64,000 nucleotides of DNA. It comes from Coriobacteriales bacterium OH1046. Lineage in GTDB: Bacteria > Actinomycetota > Coriobacteriia > Coriobacteriales > Atopobiaceae. Shown here piece after piece: positions 45,364 to 54,097 of the stretch (position 1 is the first letter of the stretch; every line of letters starts with the position of its first letter). The position numbers were made by a program, and so were the translations under genes. The notes under the pieces are model-generated. The model was not told where the DNA came from. It ran no database searches and saw nothing but the letters and a program-made list of their open reading frames with translations. The stretch spans positions 32,001 through 96,000 of the forward strand of contig RQYE01000009.1 in NCBI GenBank assembly GCA_004010535.1, given 5' to 3'.

Positions 45364-46701
45364 TTACATCCGATACGGTTCAAGTGCCGTGATCACGGGC
45401 TGGATCGCCCTATCGCAGAGCTCGTCGGTCGGCGCTTCCGCGAGCACGCGCACGAGCTCCTCGGTGCCGCTCGCGCGCACGAACACGCGGCCGTTGCCGC
45501 CGAGCAGGGCCTCGCCCTCTTCAGCACCGGCCTTGACATCAGGGCTCGCCATGGCCTTCGCCTTATCGATGACGGGCACGTTCACGAGCTTCTGCGGATA
45601 GAGCCTCACCGGACGGGTGAGCGTCGAGAGGGACTCCTTCTCAACGCGCACGGCCTCCATCACGCGCAGGGAGGTCATGATGCCGTCGCCGGTGGTCTCG
45701 AGATCGCCGAAGATGACGTGGCCGGATTGCTCTCCTCCCAGCGTGTAGCCGTTCTCGCGCATGCAGGCATAGACGTACTTATCGCCCACATCGGTGGGTT
45801 CCGCCTTGATGCCGACCTCCTCGAGTGCCTTGATCAGCCCGAAGTTGGTCATGACCGTGGGGACGACGGTATCTTTGACCAAGCGCCCGTACTTAGCCAT
45901 ATACCGACCGCAGACATAGAGGATGAGGTCGCCGTCGACCACATGGCCGTTCTCGTCGACCGCGATGCAGCGGTCGGCATCGCCATCGTACGCGAAGCCC
46001 ACATCGAGGCTGTTGCGCACGACGAAGTTCTGAAGGCTCTCGATGTGGGTGGAGCCCGAGTTGACATTGATGTTGAAACCGTTGGGAACATTGTTGATCA
46101 CATAGACCTCGGCCCCGAGGGCATCGAAGACCGGCTTGGCGACGCTCGAGGCGGCACCGTTCGCGCAGTCGAGGCCGACCCTGATTCCCTGCAGCGAGAA
46201 GTTCGCGCTCGCGATGAGGTGCGCGATATAGCGGTTGCGCCCCTGCATGTAGTCGACGGTGCAGCCGATGGCATCTCCGGTTGCGAGCGGAACCTCGATC
46301 TTGCCATCGATGAAGTCCTCGATCTGCTCGAGGACGTCCTCCTCCATCTTATAGCCACCGCTGTTGACGAGCTTGATGCCGTTGTCGTGATAGGGATTGT
46401 GGCTGGCGGAGACCATGATGCCGCAATCGAAGCCTCCATCGACGACCTCGTAGCATACGCCCGGCGTGGGGATGACATGCAGCATGTAGGCGTCAGCGCC
46501 GCTCGCAACGAGACCGGCGACCAGCGCGGACTCGAACATGTAACTCGAGCGGCGGGTATCCTTGCCGATGACGATGCGGGCCTTCCTCTCTTGACGGAGC
46601 CCGTAGTACCATCCCACGAACCGTCCTATAAGGAAGGCGTGCTCAACATTCAAGCCCTCGTTCGCCTTGCCGCGGAAGCCGTCGGTGCCGAAGTATTTCA
46701 T
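45364..46701 (-). CDS. glmM: Phosphoglucosamine mutase
   Basis: 445 residues beginning MKYFGTDGFRGKAN. The phosphoserine loop is MVSASHNPYHDNGIK, the metal loop DGDADRCIAVDENG, the sugar loop GGEQSGHVIF and the phosphate-binding end VRASGTEELVRV. It turns glucosamine-6-phosphate into glucosamine-1-phosphate, downstream of GlmS. Its tight coupling to a GntR regulator links cell-wall synthesis with the amino-sugar PTS operon. Confidence 0.97.
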   Translation of the reverse strand: MKYFGTDGFRGKANEGLNVEHAFLIGRFVGWYYGLRQERKARIVIGKDTRRSSYMFESALVAGLVASGADAYMLHVIPTPGVCYEVVDGGFDCGIMVSASHNPYHDNGIKLVNSGGYKMEEDVLEQIEDFIDGKIEVPLATGDAIGCTVDYMQGRNRYIAHLIASANFSLQGIRVGLDCANGAASSVAKPVFDALGAEVYVINNVPNGFNINVNSGSTHIESLQNFVVRNSLDVGFAYDGDADRCIAVDENGHVVDGDLILYVCGRYMAKYGRLVKDTVVPTVMTNFGLIKALEEVGIKAEPTDVGDKYVYACMRENGYTLGGEQSGHVIFGDLETTGDGIMTSLRVMEAVRVEKESLSTLTRPVRLYPQKLVNVPVIDKAKAMASPDVKAGAEEGEALLGGNGRVFVRASGTEELVRVLAEAPTDELCDRAIQPVITALEPYRM

Positions 46702-46863
46702 CTAAGTCTCCTTTTTTCGGAACGCGAAAGCGCTGCACGTTTCGGATAACAGTGTAGCAGCACGCGGGTATGCGCTCGGGAAAAACAACCGGATGGATAG
46801 AATCGCCACCGGGCGCGATTGCGGCCGCCCGCTTCTCAGCATCGATGGGATGCCGCAAGAACC
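46702..46863. other. Leader region of glmM, no recognised feature
   Basis: Upstream of glmM; together with the repeat that follows it makes a 341-base gene-free stretch. Apart from a weak TACACT -10-like element on the minus strand near 46755, I see no promoter, riboswitch or ORF that I can support. Confidence 0.35.
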
Positions 46864-46985
46864 ATGGTACCAATCGGATACCTTCCAACAAATATAAGAG
46901 AAAAACCGGCACCAATCGAACTCCTTCCATGGAAAGATACCGATTGGTGGCCTTGAATCGTTGGAAAGATGCCAATTGGCACCAT
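46864..46985. repeat. Four-arm palindromic repeat, copy 1
   Basis: Four arms of about 25 bases. Arm one starts ATGGTACCAATCGGATAC (46864-46889) and pairs with arm four, GTTGGAAAGATGCCAATTGG...CCAT (46960-46985). Arms two and three meet at CCATGG (46906-46950; CCGGCACCAATCG and ATGGAAAGATACCGATTGG). All arms are variants of one word. Copy 2 lies at 48209-48340 in the same orientation, on the other side of the endonuclease-fold gene. Confidence 0.75.
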
Positions 46986-47042
46986 AGGTCACGTCGTGGG
47001 CCGCGCCGCGATTTTCCAACCCGAGCTCTGCGCTTTCCCAAA

Positions 47043-47960
47043 CTAGAACAACGACACGTGCCTCGTATTCACGAAACGGAGCAGCTTCTCGCGGGCTAAG
47101 ATGTTCTTCCCGCGTGGAACCCTCACCCGCAGACCGAGATGCCTGCCGATCAACCGCATCGCCTCGAATGAGAGTTTCCCATCTCTGAGCTCGCCATTTG
47201 TCACTTGGACGATCCGGTACCCCTTGTTTTCCAGTGAGGTCCGCCGCGCGGAATCATGCGAGATATCCGCCTCTTCCGAATGCAGCTCGTCGGAATCGTA
47301 CTCGACCCCCACGCGGGCGCGCGGGAACAGCAAATCGCACCTGCGTTCGGATGCGCCGACGCGCAATACCGTGTTCATCATCCCCAATGGGAGGCCATAT
47401 CCTCCGAGTCGATGCGGCAACCACGCGAGCATGGCGAGATCGGTCTCGCGAGGCGATGCGGAGCCATCGGCGACGTAATCGAGGAGTCCGAGAACACGGC
47501 CCGAGCTTTGGAATTCCCGGAGTTCCATCAGCTCCGTCCTCAGACCATCTCGATTTGCAAGAGGCTTATATGCGTGGAGGTAGTCGTTGACCCGATACGT
47601 CGCGCAAAGCTCGTAGAGGAAGCGGATGAGCCGGCGGTCATCCAGGGTGCGCGACATAAGCGCGACGCACAGGGCGACCGAGGCAACGCCGACGCCCGAC
47701 TTGACGAGTTGGACGGAAGCGGGTGGCAGCGGGGTGGTGCACACGTGCGAGATAATCCCGCCGACGGCTTTCCGCTCTCCTTTCGAGGGTACGATGACGT
47801 GCAGGTCCCCCAAGGTTTCGCGCGCCGATGCGACATCAAGCCGAGCAAGGTCGGCTTCGCCGAGCGACGGGAGGATGCGCCCGGATACCCGGCAGGGCTT
47901 CAGCGACCGAGCGAACCGGTCGTGAAGGCGAAGGGCGGATATATCGCAGATGATGACCAT
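47043..47960 (-). CDS. Endonuclease-fold (DUF559/Vsr-like) accessory protein
   Basis: About 305 residues from the ATG at 47960 after CAGGGA. The N-terminal 190 residues have no recognised fold but include a winged-helix-like stretch. The C-terminal region has the pattern ERRCDLLFPRARVGVEYDSDELHSEE followed by DSARRTSLENKGYRIVQVTNGE, that is, the D...ExD-type core and the terminal strand seen in DUF559 and Vsr-type nuclease folds. Codon use is similar to its neighbours. Palindromic repeats on both sides mark it as accessory. The function is unknown; a defence or toxin-antitoxin role is possible. Confidence 0.6.
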   Translation of the reverse strand: MVIICDISALRLHDRFARSLKPCRVSGRILPSLGEADLARLDVASARETLGDLHVIVPSKGERKAVGGIISHVCTTPLPPASVQLVKSGVGVASVALCVALMSRTLDDRRLIRFLYELCATYRVNDYLHAYKPLANRDGLRTELMELREFQSSGRVLGLLDYVADGSASPRETDLAMLAWLPHRLGGYGLPLGMMNTVLRVGASERRCDLLFPRARVGVEYDSDELHSEEADISHDSARRTSLENKGYRIVQVTNGELRDGKLSFEAMRLIGRHLGLRVRVPRGKNILAREKLLRFVNTRHVSLF

Positions 47961-48208
47961 GGTCCCTGCACGATAGCACCGATAGCCCATCCTTCTCCCC
48001 CGGTATCCTGTCCACACCGACCGATAGCCGCCTGCTGGCTGACGGGTACCTCTACCTGCACGCGCAAAAATGAGAGGAGCGGGAGGTTGGCCTGCAATCA
48101 CACGTCTTCGATGGTCTGCGGAAGCGGTGGAAGGGGCGGGCATGGAAAACTGTGGTGTTTCTCGGGAGGATCATGATGGGGCGAGAACCCGATCCACGCC
48201 CTATGGCC
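47961..48208. other. Upstream region of the endonuclease-fold gene
   Basis: Part of a 445-base gene-free stretch whose right half is repeat copy 2. No ORF in the track here has a ribosome-binding site or plausible composition, and I see no RNA gene. It presumably holds the promoter of the endonuclease-fold gene, but no clear -10/-35 pair was found. Confidence 0.35.
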
Positions 48209-48340
48209 ATGGCGCCGGTTTGCATCTTTCCAACGGATACGGACGAAAAACTGGTGCCAATCGAGTTCCTTCCATGGAAAGATGCTGATTGGCGCCAATT
48301 CATGCCCGATTATCCTTGGAATGAGGGCAATCGGTACCAT
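48209..48340. repeat. Four-arm palindromic repeat, copy 2
   Basis: Same layout as 46864-46985: arm one ATGGCGCCGGTTTGCATC...CCAAC (48209-48234), arms two and three meeting at CCATGG (CTGGTGCCAATCGAGTTCC, ATGGAAAGATGCTGATTGG), arm four CTTGGAATGAGGGCAATCGG...CCAT (48315-48340). The inner half is nearly identical to copy 1; arms one and four have drifted. Confidence 0.75.
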
Positions 48341-48350
48341 CGCCTCAGAA

Positions 48351-48366
48351 GGGCGGGAACCCGCCC
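48351..48366. terminator. Hairpin downstream of the UshA-like gene
   Basis: GGGCGGGAACCCGCCC is a perfect 7-bp stem with a two-base loop, about 40 bases past the stop of the UshA-like gene; on the minus strand TTCTGAGG follows. It is weak as an intrinsic terminator. Confidence 0.35.
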
Positions 48367-48405
48367 CGACGAGATCGCATGCGCCGCCCTCGCGTACATC
48401 CGCGC

Positions 48406-49866
48406 CTAGTCGAGCACGGTGATACGGCCTTCCACACGCGCATCGAGTCCGGGATGGGTGGTGAAGTACTCCTCGACGATGTTGTTGATCGAGGTGATGA
48501 CCATGCGTGGCCTCATGTTCCGCTTGACCTCCTCAAGCGGCACGCCCAGGAACTCGTCGAAGTTTCTATAGTGGTAGTCCTGCAGGGCGATCAGGAGCTC
48601 ATCCTCGTCGCACACAGATTCACCGTTGAAGGAGAGCTCCTCAAGCGTGCGGGTAGCTTTGCGCCACACGATGCGCACGCCGCGCGAGAACTGGTAGAAC
48701 TCGGTCCCACCCTCCCAAGCCTCGTCGCGCATGAGGTGGCAGACGATGCGGCGGAACTGGCCTCCCGTGACCTTGAGCATATAGACCGGACCGTCGAAGG
48801 GGGTGCTCTCGACCATATCCCGATACTCGACGACAGGGCCGAGCTCGGTCTTCCTGATGGAGCCCGAGCCGAAGAGCATGATGTCGTAGCTGGATTCGTC
48901 CTGGAGCATGTCGGCGTAGAGGTTTCCGAGCTCGGTCTCCTGCTCGCGGCGAGGATGGGTGAGCTTGCGTGCAAGGCGGGTCACGACGCGCCGGTATTTC
49001 TTGTCGGTGGAGCTGCGATAAGTCTCGAGCGTCTGCTCCATGATGGGGTCGATCTCCGCAGTACCGGCATTGACGGGCACGCTCTCCCAGGTGTATCCCA
49101 GCAGCTCGCGCCTGTCGCTGTCGTAATCGATCTCGAAGCGCCCGATTTGCCCGGTGCCGAACCCCGCCTGCACGATGGGGACACCGTTCACGATCTCGGG
49201 CGCGTCCATGAAGGTATGCGAATGCCCGCCGATGATGAAGTCGACACCCCAGTCGGGATTGAGCAGGCCCGCGAGCTCGCGATCTTTATCGATACCGATG
49301 TGGGTGACGAGAACGGTGAGATCGGTATCGGTAGTGCGGTAGTTATCGCAGATGACGCCGATCTCACGCGCGGCTTCCTTGATGTCGACGAAGGTGCCGA
49401 TGACTGCCTCGGATTTGGTGGAAGAGAGCACCTCCTGGGTGAGGATGCCGATGCAGAGTATCCTGAGGCCGCCTACCGTGAGGTTGGCATAGGGCTGGAA
49501 GAGGCGCGCATTGTTGAGGGTGATGTAGAGATCGGCATTGATGATGGGAAACCGGGCGCATTTCTCGAGGAAGAGCAGATGTGCAAGGCCGTAGTCGACC
49601 TCATGGTTGCCGAGCGTCGCCACATCGGGATCGAGGATGTTCACGAGGTCTATGGTGGAGAGGCCGAGGTACTCGGAGTCGATGACCGAGCCGCGGAACA
49701 TGTCTCCGGCGATGATGTAGGCGGTATTGGGTTGCTCGTTGCGCGCCTTGCGGATGTAGCCCGACAGCAGCGAAAGGCCGCCGCTCGCGACACCGCCCTC
49801 GTCCTTAGGCAGGAATGCACCGTGCATATCGTTGGAGTGGAGCAGTGTGATATGGGTGGTCGCCAT
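48406..49866 (-). CDS. UshA/5'-nucleotidase-family metallophosphatase
   Basis: 486 residues. The N-terminal calcineurin-like domain has LLHSNDMHGAF, IAGDMFRGS, ATLGNHEVDYG, VLVTHIGID and IIGGHSHTF, all the metal-site motifs. The C-terminal 5'-nucleotidase domain has GNLYADML, FGSGSIRKTELG and DGPVYMLKVTGGQ. There is no signal peptide (MATTHITLLHSND), unlike exported UshA, so it probably acts in the cytoplasm on nucleotides or related phosphates. The start at 49866 follows GGATGG; the longer track start is not used. Confidence 0.9.
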   Translation of the reverse strand: MATTHITLLHSNDMHGAFLPKDEGGVASGGLSLLSGYIRKARNEQPNTAYIIAGDMFRGSVIDSEYLGLSTIDLVNILDPDVATLGNHEVDYGLAHLLFLEKCARFPIINADLYITLNNARLFQPYANLTVGGLRILCIGILTQEVLSSTKSEAVIGTFVDIKEAAREIGVICDNYRTTDTDLTVLVTHIGIDKDRELAGLLNPDWGVDFIIGGHSHTFMDAPEIVNGVPIVQAGFGTGQIGRFEIDYDSDRRELLGYTWESVPVNAGTAEIDPIMEQTLETYRSSTDKKYRRVVTRLARKLTHPRREQETELGNLYADMLQDESSYDIMLFGSGSIRKTELGPVVEYRDMVESTPFDGPVYMLKVTGGQFRRIVCHLMRDEAWEGGTEFYQFSRGVRIVWRKATRTLEELSFNGESVCDEDELLIALQDYHYRNFDEFLGVPLEEVKRNMRPRMVITSINNIVEEYFTTHPGLDARVEGRITVLD

Positions 49867-49970
49867 GGTATGCCATCCTTTGCGCAACGGGGACACGTCC
49901 GGTCACGGAAACCATTGTGACATAGTTCCTATTTCCGCCAGCGCTTGTCACCCTGGCCATTCCCGCCCCG

Positions 49971-49998
49971 AAAAACGGCCCCGCTTGAGCAGGGCCGT
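49971..49998 (-). terminator. Intrinsic terminator after the rubrerythrin gene
   Basis: On the minus strand ACGGCCC and GGGCCGT form a stem with a loop of about ten bases, followed by TTTTTC, 26 bases past the stop. This is the clearest rho-independent terminator in the window. Confidence 0.85.
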
Positions 49999-50024
49999 CA
50001 GATCGCGCGATCGAGCCGGACGCT

Positions 50025-50570
50025 TTAGTAGTTGAGCGCCTGCTCCTCGAAGTAGCTCTGCGGATGGTTGCAGACCGGGCAGATCTTGGGAGCCTCGGCA
50101 CCGACATGCAGGTGGCCGCAGTTGAGGCACTTCCATACCTTCACGCCCTCGCGGGTGAAGACGTCCCCGGCCTCGACATGCGCGGCGAGCTTGCGATAGC
50201 GCTCCTCATGAGCCTTCTCGATGGTGCCGACCATCGTGAATCTGGCAGCGATCTCGGCGAACCCCTCCTCCTTGGCGGTCTCGGCGAAACCGGCGTACAT
50301 GGAGGTCCACTCCTCGTTCTCGCCGGCAGCGGCATCGAGCAGGTTGGCCAAGGTGTCGGGCACCTCGCCGCCATGCAGGTACTTGAACCAGAGCTTGGCA
50401 TGCTCGCGCTCGTTGCCCGAGGTCTCGGTGAAGATGTCGGAGATCTGGACGTAGCCCTCCTTCTTCGCCTTGCTCGCATAGTAGGCGTACTTGTTGGTCG
50501 CCTGAGACTCGCCTGCGAAGGCGTACTCAAGATTCTTCTTGGTCTGGGAATTCTCGAAATCGATTGCCAT
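50025..50570 (-). CDS. Rubrerythrin
   Basis: 181 residues from the ATG at 50570 after GAGGAGC. The four-helix diiron domain holds [36 protein letters not shown] and [13 protein letters not shown] with the ExxH ligands, and the C-terminal rubredoxin knuckles are [20 protein letters not shown]. It reduces hydrogen peroxide to water in anaerobes. It appears to be a single-gene transcript with its own terminator. Confidence 0.95.
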   Translation of the reverse strand: MAIDFENSQTKKNLEYAFAGESQATNKYAYYASKAKKEGYVQISDIFTETSGNEREHAKLWFKYLHGGEVPDTLANLLDAAAGENEEWTSMYAGFAETAKEEGFAEIAARFTMVGTIEKAHEERYRKLAAHVEAGDVFTREGVKVWKCLNCGHLHVGAEAPKICPVCNHPQSYFEEQALNY

Positions 50571-50631
50571 GGATGCTCCTCTCACGTTGCGGGGTGGCGT
50601 CCCTGCGCCACACCTTCCTATACTAGCGCAT

Positions 50632-51501
50632 TCACGCCCGCCACAAACCCGCTTCCCGCGTGCAGAACCCCTCTTTCTGCAGTCCGGCCAACAGCATCTC
50701 CACATCGCTTGGAGGGAGCGTTTCACGTCCGGCGAGAAGTTCTGTGCGGCTGAGCTCCGAGGCAAGCTCCTCGGTCGAGATCCCCCCTCGGTATGCGAGC
50801 AGGATGCGCACGAGCGCCGCGCGTTTCTGGCGATTCGAGCCCTCGAAGCGCGACTGCTTGGCATAGCTGCGCGAACGGCGCGAAGGGTTGGGGACCGTCT
50901 TCTTGAGATGGGCCCCGTAATCGAGCAGCGCATAGTACCAGCTGCGCGGGCCCGCCAAGCCGTTGCCGCCATCCGGCGGGCAGCTCGCATCCACGAGCGG
51001 GGCGAGCTCCTTGTCGGAAACATCCTCTGCTTCGGGAAAAAGCTCGTGGAGGAAGACGGCGCGCACGTTGGTTTCGAGGTAGACGGCATGCTTGTTGAAT
51101 GAGAAGGCCCTGATGCCCGCAGCGGTTGCGGGCCCGATGCCGGGAAGCGCGCGGAGCGCCGCCTCATCCTCCGGAAAGCGCCCGCCCGCTTCCGAAACCT
51201 CCTGCGCGGCACGCAGCACCGCGAGCGCGCGCCGGTTGTAGCCCATGCCCTGCCACTCCTCGAGCACATCCGCCGTGCTCGCAGCCGCCAGGGCATCCAC
51301 GCTGGGAAAGCGTTCGAGCCACTTCTGCCATCGGCCATCCACGCGGCTGACCTGCGTCTGCTGGAGCATGACCTCCGAGATCCAGATGGCATAGGGATCG
51401 CGCGTGTTGCGCCACGGCAGGTCGCGGTACAGCGCCGCGCCCTGCTCTGCCACCTTGATGCAGAACGCATCGAGATCGCTTGGGGAGATGGAACCGTTCA
51501 T
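50632..51501 (-). CDS. Clusterless MutY-like HhH-GPD DNA glycosylase
   Basis: 289 residues, shorter than MutY (about 350). It keeps the A/G-mismatch glycosylase N-terminus ([23 protein letters not shown], Glu43; GMGYNRRA) and the helix-hairpin-helix [12 protein letters not shown]. The usual catalytic aspartate before TNV is Glu143 ([11 protein letters not shown]). The C-x6-C-x2-C-x5-C cluster motif and the C-terminal NUDIX-like domain are absent; a winged-helix-like tail takes their place. It probably removes adenine opposite 8-oxoguanine, but the altered active site leaves that open. Confidence 0.8.
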   Translation of the reverse strand: MNGSISPSDLDAFCIKVAEQGAALYRDLPWRNTRDPYAIWISEVMLQQTQVSRVDGRWQKWLERFPSVDALAAASTADVLEEWQGMGYNRRALAVLRAAQEVSEAGGRFPEDEAALRALPGIGPATAAGIRAFSFNKHAVYLETNVRAVFLHELFPEAEDVSDKELAPLVDASCPPDGGNGLAGPRSWYYALLDYGAHLKKTVPNPSRRSRSYAKQSRFEGSNRQKRAALVRILLAYRGGISTEELASELSRTELLAGRETLPPSDVEMLLAGLQKEGFCTREAGLWRA

Positions 51502-51679
51502 GGGGGCGCTGCCTCTCTGGAGGGTGGGATCGGAGCCGGATGCGCAACCGGCCGCGACATACCGGCTACCACATCATATATCGAAACGGCGCGGGGGAAG
51601 GCTCGGGCAGGCTGCCCCTGCCCACCGTTTCCCTACGGTACCTTGTGTATAAGCACGTCCTTGCCGAGAGCAGGGAATG

Positions 51680-52537
51680 TCATCCGTTCTCCATGAGCTC
51701 TGCGAAGATCGTATCCGCCGCTTCGAGCGCTTCCCTATATTCGCGGTATGCGGGGCTTAACCGCCCCATCGCGGGGAGGAACACATCATCATATCCTTCC
51801 TCCGCATTGAATCGCCTCACAAGCTCCTTGAACCTATAGGCCGGTGTCGCCTTATACGCTTCCGAGGAAGCGAGCATTTGATATTGTTCGATCATGTCCC
51901 TGTGCTCATGGAAATACCGTCCGGGGTCCTTGATGGCAGCCGACAGGTTCTCGGTTGCCTCCTGCATGACCGGACTATCCCAGTTTTCCAGAAGATCGTC
52001 GAGGTAATCCTGCATATCGGCGGGAATCGCGAGCTGCACGCCGTCGAGGAAAGCGCAAACGGTATCGAATGCCTCGCTTTGGCTGGCCGTTCTAAGGGGC
52101 TCCCCGAGGAACCGGGCGAAATGGACGGCGAGGAATTTGCCGTAATATCCGGGGAATGCCGCGAGCAAACGGTCGAGGATGGCCTGTTTCGCGTTGATGG
52201 CCCCGAGCTGTTCCTGCACCGCATCCCAGTCCTGCGTTTCCATGAACTGGCGGAGCAGCGCCTGCTTTTCCCGCAACGCCTCTATCTCGTTCTCGCGCCT
52301 GCCGATGATCCGGCGGATCGCGCGCGCACCGTCTCCTCCGAGGCACGTGCGGATATCTGGGACGGAGACCCCCAGCCCGCGCAGAACCGCGATCTTCTTC
52401 AGCTGCGCGATCTCCCGCTCGGAGAATCGTCGGTAGCCGTTTTCCGCGACGAACGGGGAGATCAAGCCCTGTTCGCAATAGTATTCGACTGCTTTCCTGG
52501 TAAGCCCGCACGCCCTGCACGCCTCATTGATAAGCAA
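51680..52537 (-). CDS. MerR-family transcriptional regulator
   Basis: About 285 residues from a TTG at 52537, eight bases after GGAGGTGATA, a full anti-Shine-Dalgarno match; longer starts lack this. The MerR helix-turn-helix is LINEACRACGLTRKAVEYYCEQGLISP followed by GYRRFSEREIAQLKKIAVLRGLGVSVPDIRTCL. A coiled-coil dimerisation helix (RRENEIEALREKQALLRQF) and a 160-residue C-terminal effector domain without recognised family follow. The target is unknown; the neighbouring genes are housekeeping. Confidence 0.85.
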   Translation of the reverse strand: MLINEACRACGLTRKAVEYYCEQGLISPFVAENGYRRFSEREIAQLKKIAVLRGLGVSVPDIRTCLGGDGARAIRRIIGRRENEIEALREKQALLRQFMETQDWDAVQEQLGAINAKQAILDRLLAAFPGYYGKFLAVHFARFLGEPLRTASQSEAFDTVCAFLDGVQLAIPADMQDYLDDLLENWDSPVMQEATENLSAAIKDPGRYFHEHRDMIEQYQMLASSEAYKATPAYRFKELVRRFNAEEGYDDVFLPAMGRLSPAYREYREALEAADTIFAELMENG

Positions 52538-52635
52538 CCCTATCACCTCCAGCCTCCCGGTAGCCTCCAGCTGCATGGTAAGCCACCCCCCAAGGGAATG
52601 GTCAAGGGTTTTCTCCTTTGCTCCGACCGCCCGCC

Positions 52636-53166
52636 TCAACCCTTGCGGAGCCGTTCCAACTTGGCACGTGTTTCCGCAGGAAGGCGCTCGCCGAGGGTGG
52701 TGTGATGATGGGCGCGGTCCGACGCCGCCGCAGCCACATCCGTATCGACGATTGCGAACTCATGGGCGATCAACGCGCTCGACAGGCTCTTGATCGGCAC
52801 GCCCCCTATGGTCGCACGGACCGTGGCATCCGATGTGGCGACCGTGGTATCGCGACCTTGATGACGTGCCTCCACGGCAAGCTGCTCGATAACCTCGTCC
52901 GCCGACTGGCCGGTGCTCGAGAAGACCACGCGGACGCTGCCCGATGAGAGGTTCGGCCGATCGGGCGAGAGGTTGCCTGCACCATCGAAGACCACGACCG
53001 GATCGAAGCTTCCCTGTGCGAACGCCGCCACATCGGCAAGGAGGGCTTCGCGAGCCCGCAGATACGGATCGCTGTCGCCTTCGTCGATGAGGTGCGCGTA
53101 GCGCTCCGTCGCGCGGATGACATTGTAGCCGTCGACCACGAGAAGCTCATGGCGTTCTTCAGGCAT
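52636..53166 (-). CDS. yacP: YacP-like NYN-domain ribonuclease
   Basis: 176 residues of the NYN (PIN-like) domain: LLVVDGYNVIRA, VVVFDGAGN, SADEVIEQLAVE and TVATSDATVRA carry the acidic metal ligands. The B. subtilis relative (YacP/Rae1) is a ribosome-associated endoribonuclease. The ATG at 53166 overlaps the rlmB stop (ATGCCTGA), so the two are coupled, matching the conserved rlmB-yacP order of Gram-positives. Confidence 0.9.
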   Translation of the reverse strand: MPEERHELLVVDGYNVIRATERYAHLIDEGDSDPYLRAREALLADVAAFAQGSFDPVVVFDGAGNLSPDRPNLSSGSVRVVFSSTGQSADEVIEQLAVEARHQGRDTTVATSDATVRATIGGVPIKSLSSALIAHEFAIVDTDVAAAASDRAHHHTTLGERLPAETRAKLERLRKG

Positions 53167-54085
53167 CGGGGCTCGTCCTTCTCTGCCACTCATAGCAGAA
53201 AACCGCAGCGGCCTGGGCAACATTGAGCGATTCGATACGCCCGCGCTGGGGCAGTTTGGCGAGGAAATCGCACTTCTCGAGCATAAGCTGCGAGATACCC
53301 GCATTCTCCGAACCCATGACGAGTGCGAGGCGGCCTTCGACGGACGCATCCCAGATGACCTGCTCGGCATGCTCGCTTGCACCGCAGACCCAGAAGCCCG
53401 CATGCTTGAGCTCGTCGAGCGCACGGGGAAGGTTGGAGACCTGGGCGATGGGAAGATGCAGCACCGCGCCGGCAGACGTCTTGTATGCGCCCACGCCCAC
53501 CCGGGCGGCGCGGGCGTTGGCGATGACGATGCCCGCTGCGCCGACGACCTCGGCCGTGCGTGCAATGGCGCCGAAATTGCCCTCGTCCGTCACATGGTCG
53601 AGCACGATAACCAAGGCATCGCCGCTCCCCGCTGCGCGCACGATATCGGCGAGCGAGGCATATGCGAAGGGACGGGTGCGGACCATGATGCCCTGATGGG
53701 CACCATGCGAGGACATCTGGTCGAGACGCGCCTTGGTCACATGCTCGATTGCAGCCCCCCGCTCGGCCAACTCTGCGGTCAGGCGCTTCAGGGTGGCGTC
53801 GCTTGTCTCGGCATCGGCGATGAAGGCGCTTTTGAGGGGAAGGCCCAGCTCGATGGCTTCGGCCACCGCACGGCGCCCCTCGATGATATCGCCCGTCGGG
53901 ACATCCGAACCGCGCTTGGGCTGAGCCTTCTTGGGCTTATTGCCTCGCGGACGATCCTGCTGCCATGCCTTCTTGTGCTCCTCAGGATCGGGAAGGTTGC
54001 GGGGGACGATCTTGTTCTTGCCCGCACGTTTGCCATTGCCGCCGCGCACATCGCGCCCCGGCGTGCGGGACTGGTTCTTCGCCAT
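53159..54085 (-). CDS. rlmB: 23S rRNA 2'-O-ribose methyltransferase RlmB-type
   Basis: 308 residues. A basic N-terminal extension of about 55 residues (rich in Lys, Arg, Gln) precedes the SpoU substrate-binding region (GDIIEGRRAVAEAIE) and the SPOUT knot with ALVMGSENAGIS and IESLNVAQAAAV. It methylates a guanosine in the peptidyl-transferase region. It starts 12 bases after cysS. Confidence 0.92.
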   Translation of the reverse strand: MAKNQSRTPGRDVRGGNGKRAGKNKIVPRNLPDPEEHKKAWQQDRPRGNKPKKAQPKRGSDVPTGDIIEGRRAVAEAIELGLPLKSAFIADAETSDATLKRLTAELAERGAAIEHVTKARLDQMSSHGAHQGIMVRTRPFAYASLADIVRAAGSGDALVIVLDHVTDEGNFGAIARTAEVVGAAGIVIANARAARVGVGAYKTSAGAVLHLPIAQVSNLPRALDELKHAGFWVCGASEHAEQVIWDASVEGRLALVMGSENAGISQLMLEKCDFLAKLPQRGRIESLNVAQAAAVFCYEWQRRTSPDA

Positions 54086-54097
54086 ACTCCGACCTGC

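Noticed and set aside
46864-48340. Insertion sequence or integron
   Set aside because: No transposase or integrase; the repeats are palindromic internally, in the same orientation, and lack target-site duplications that I can see.
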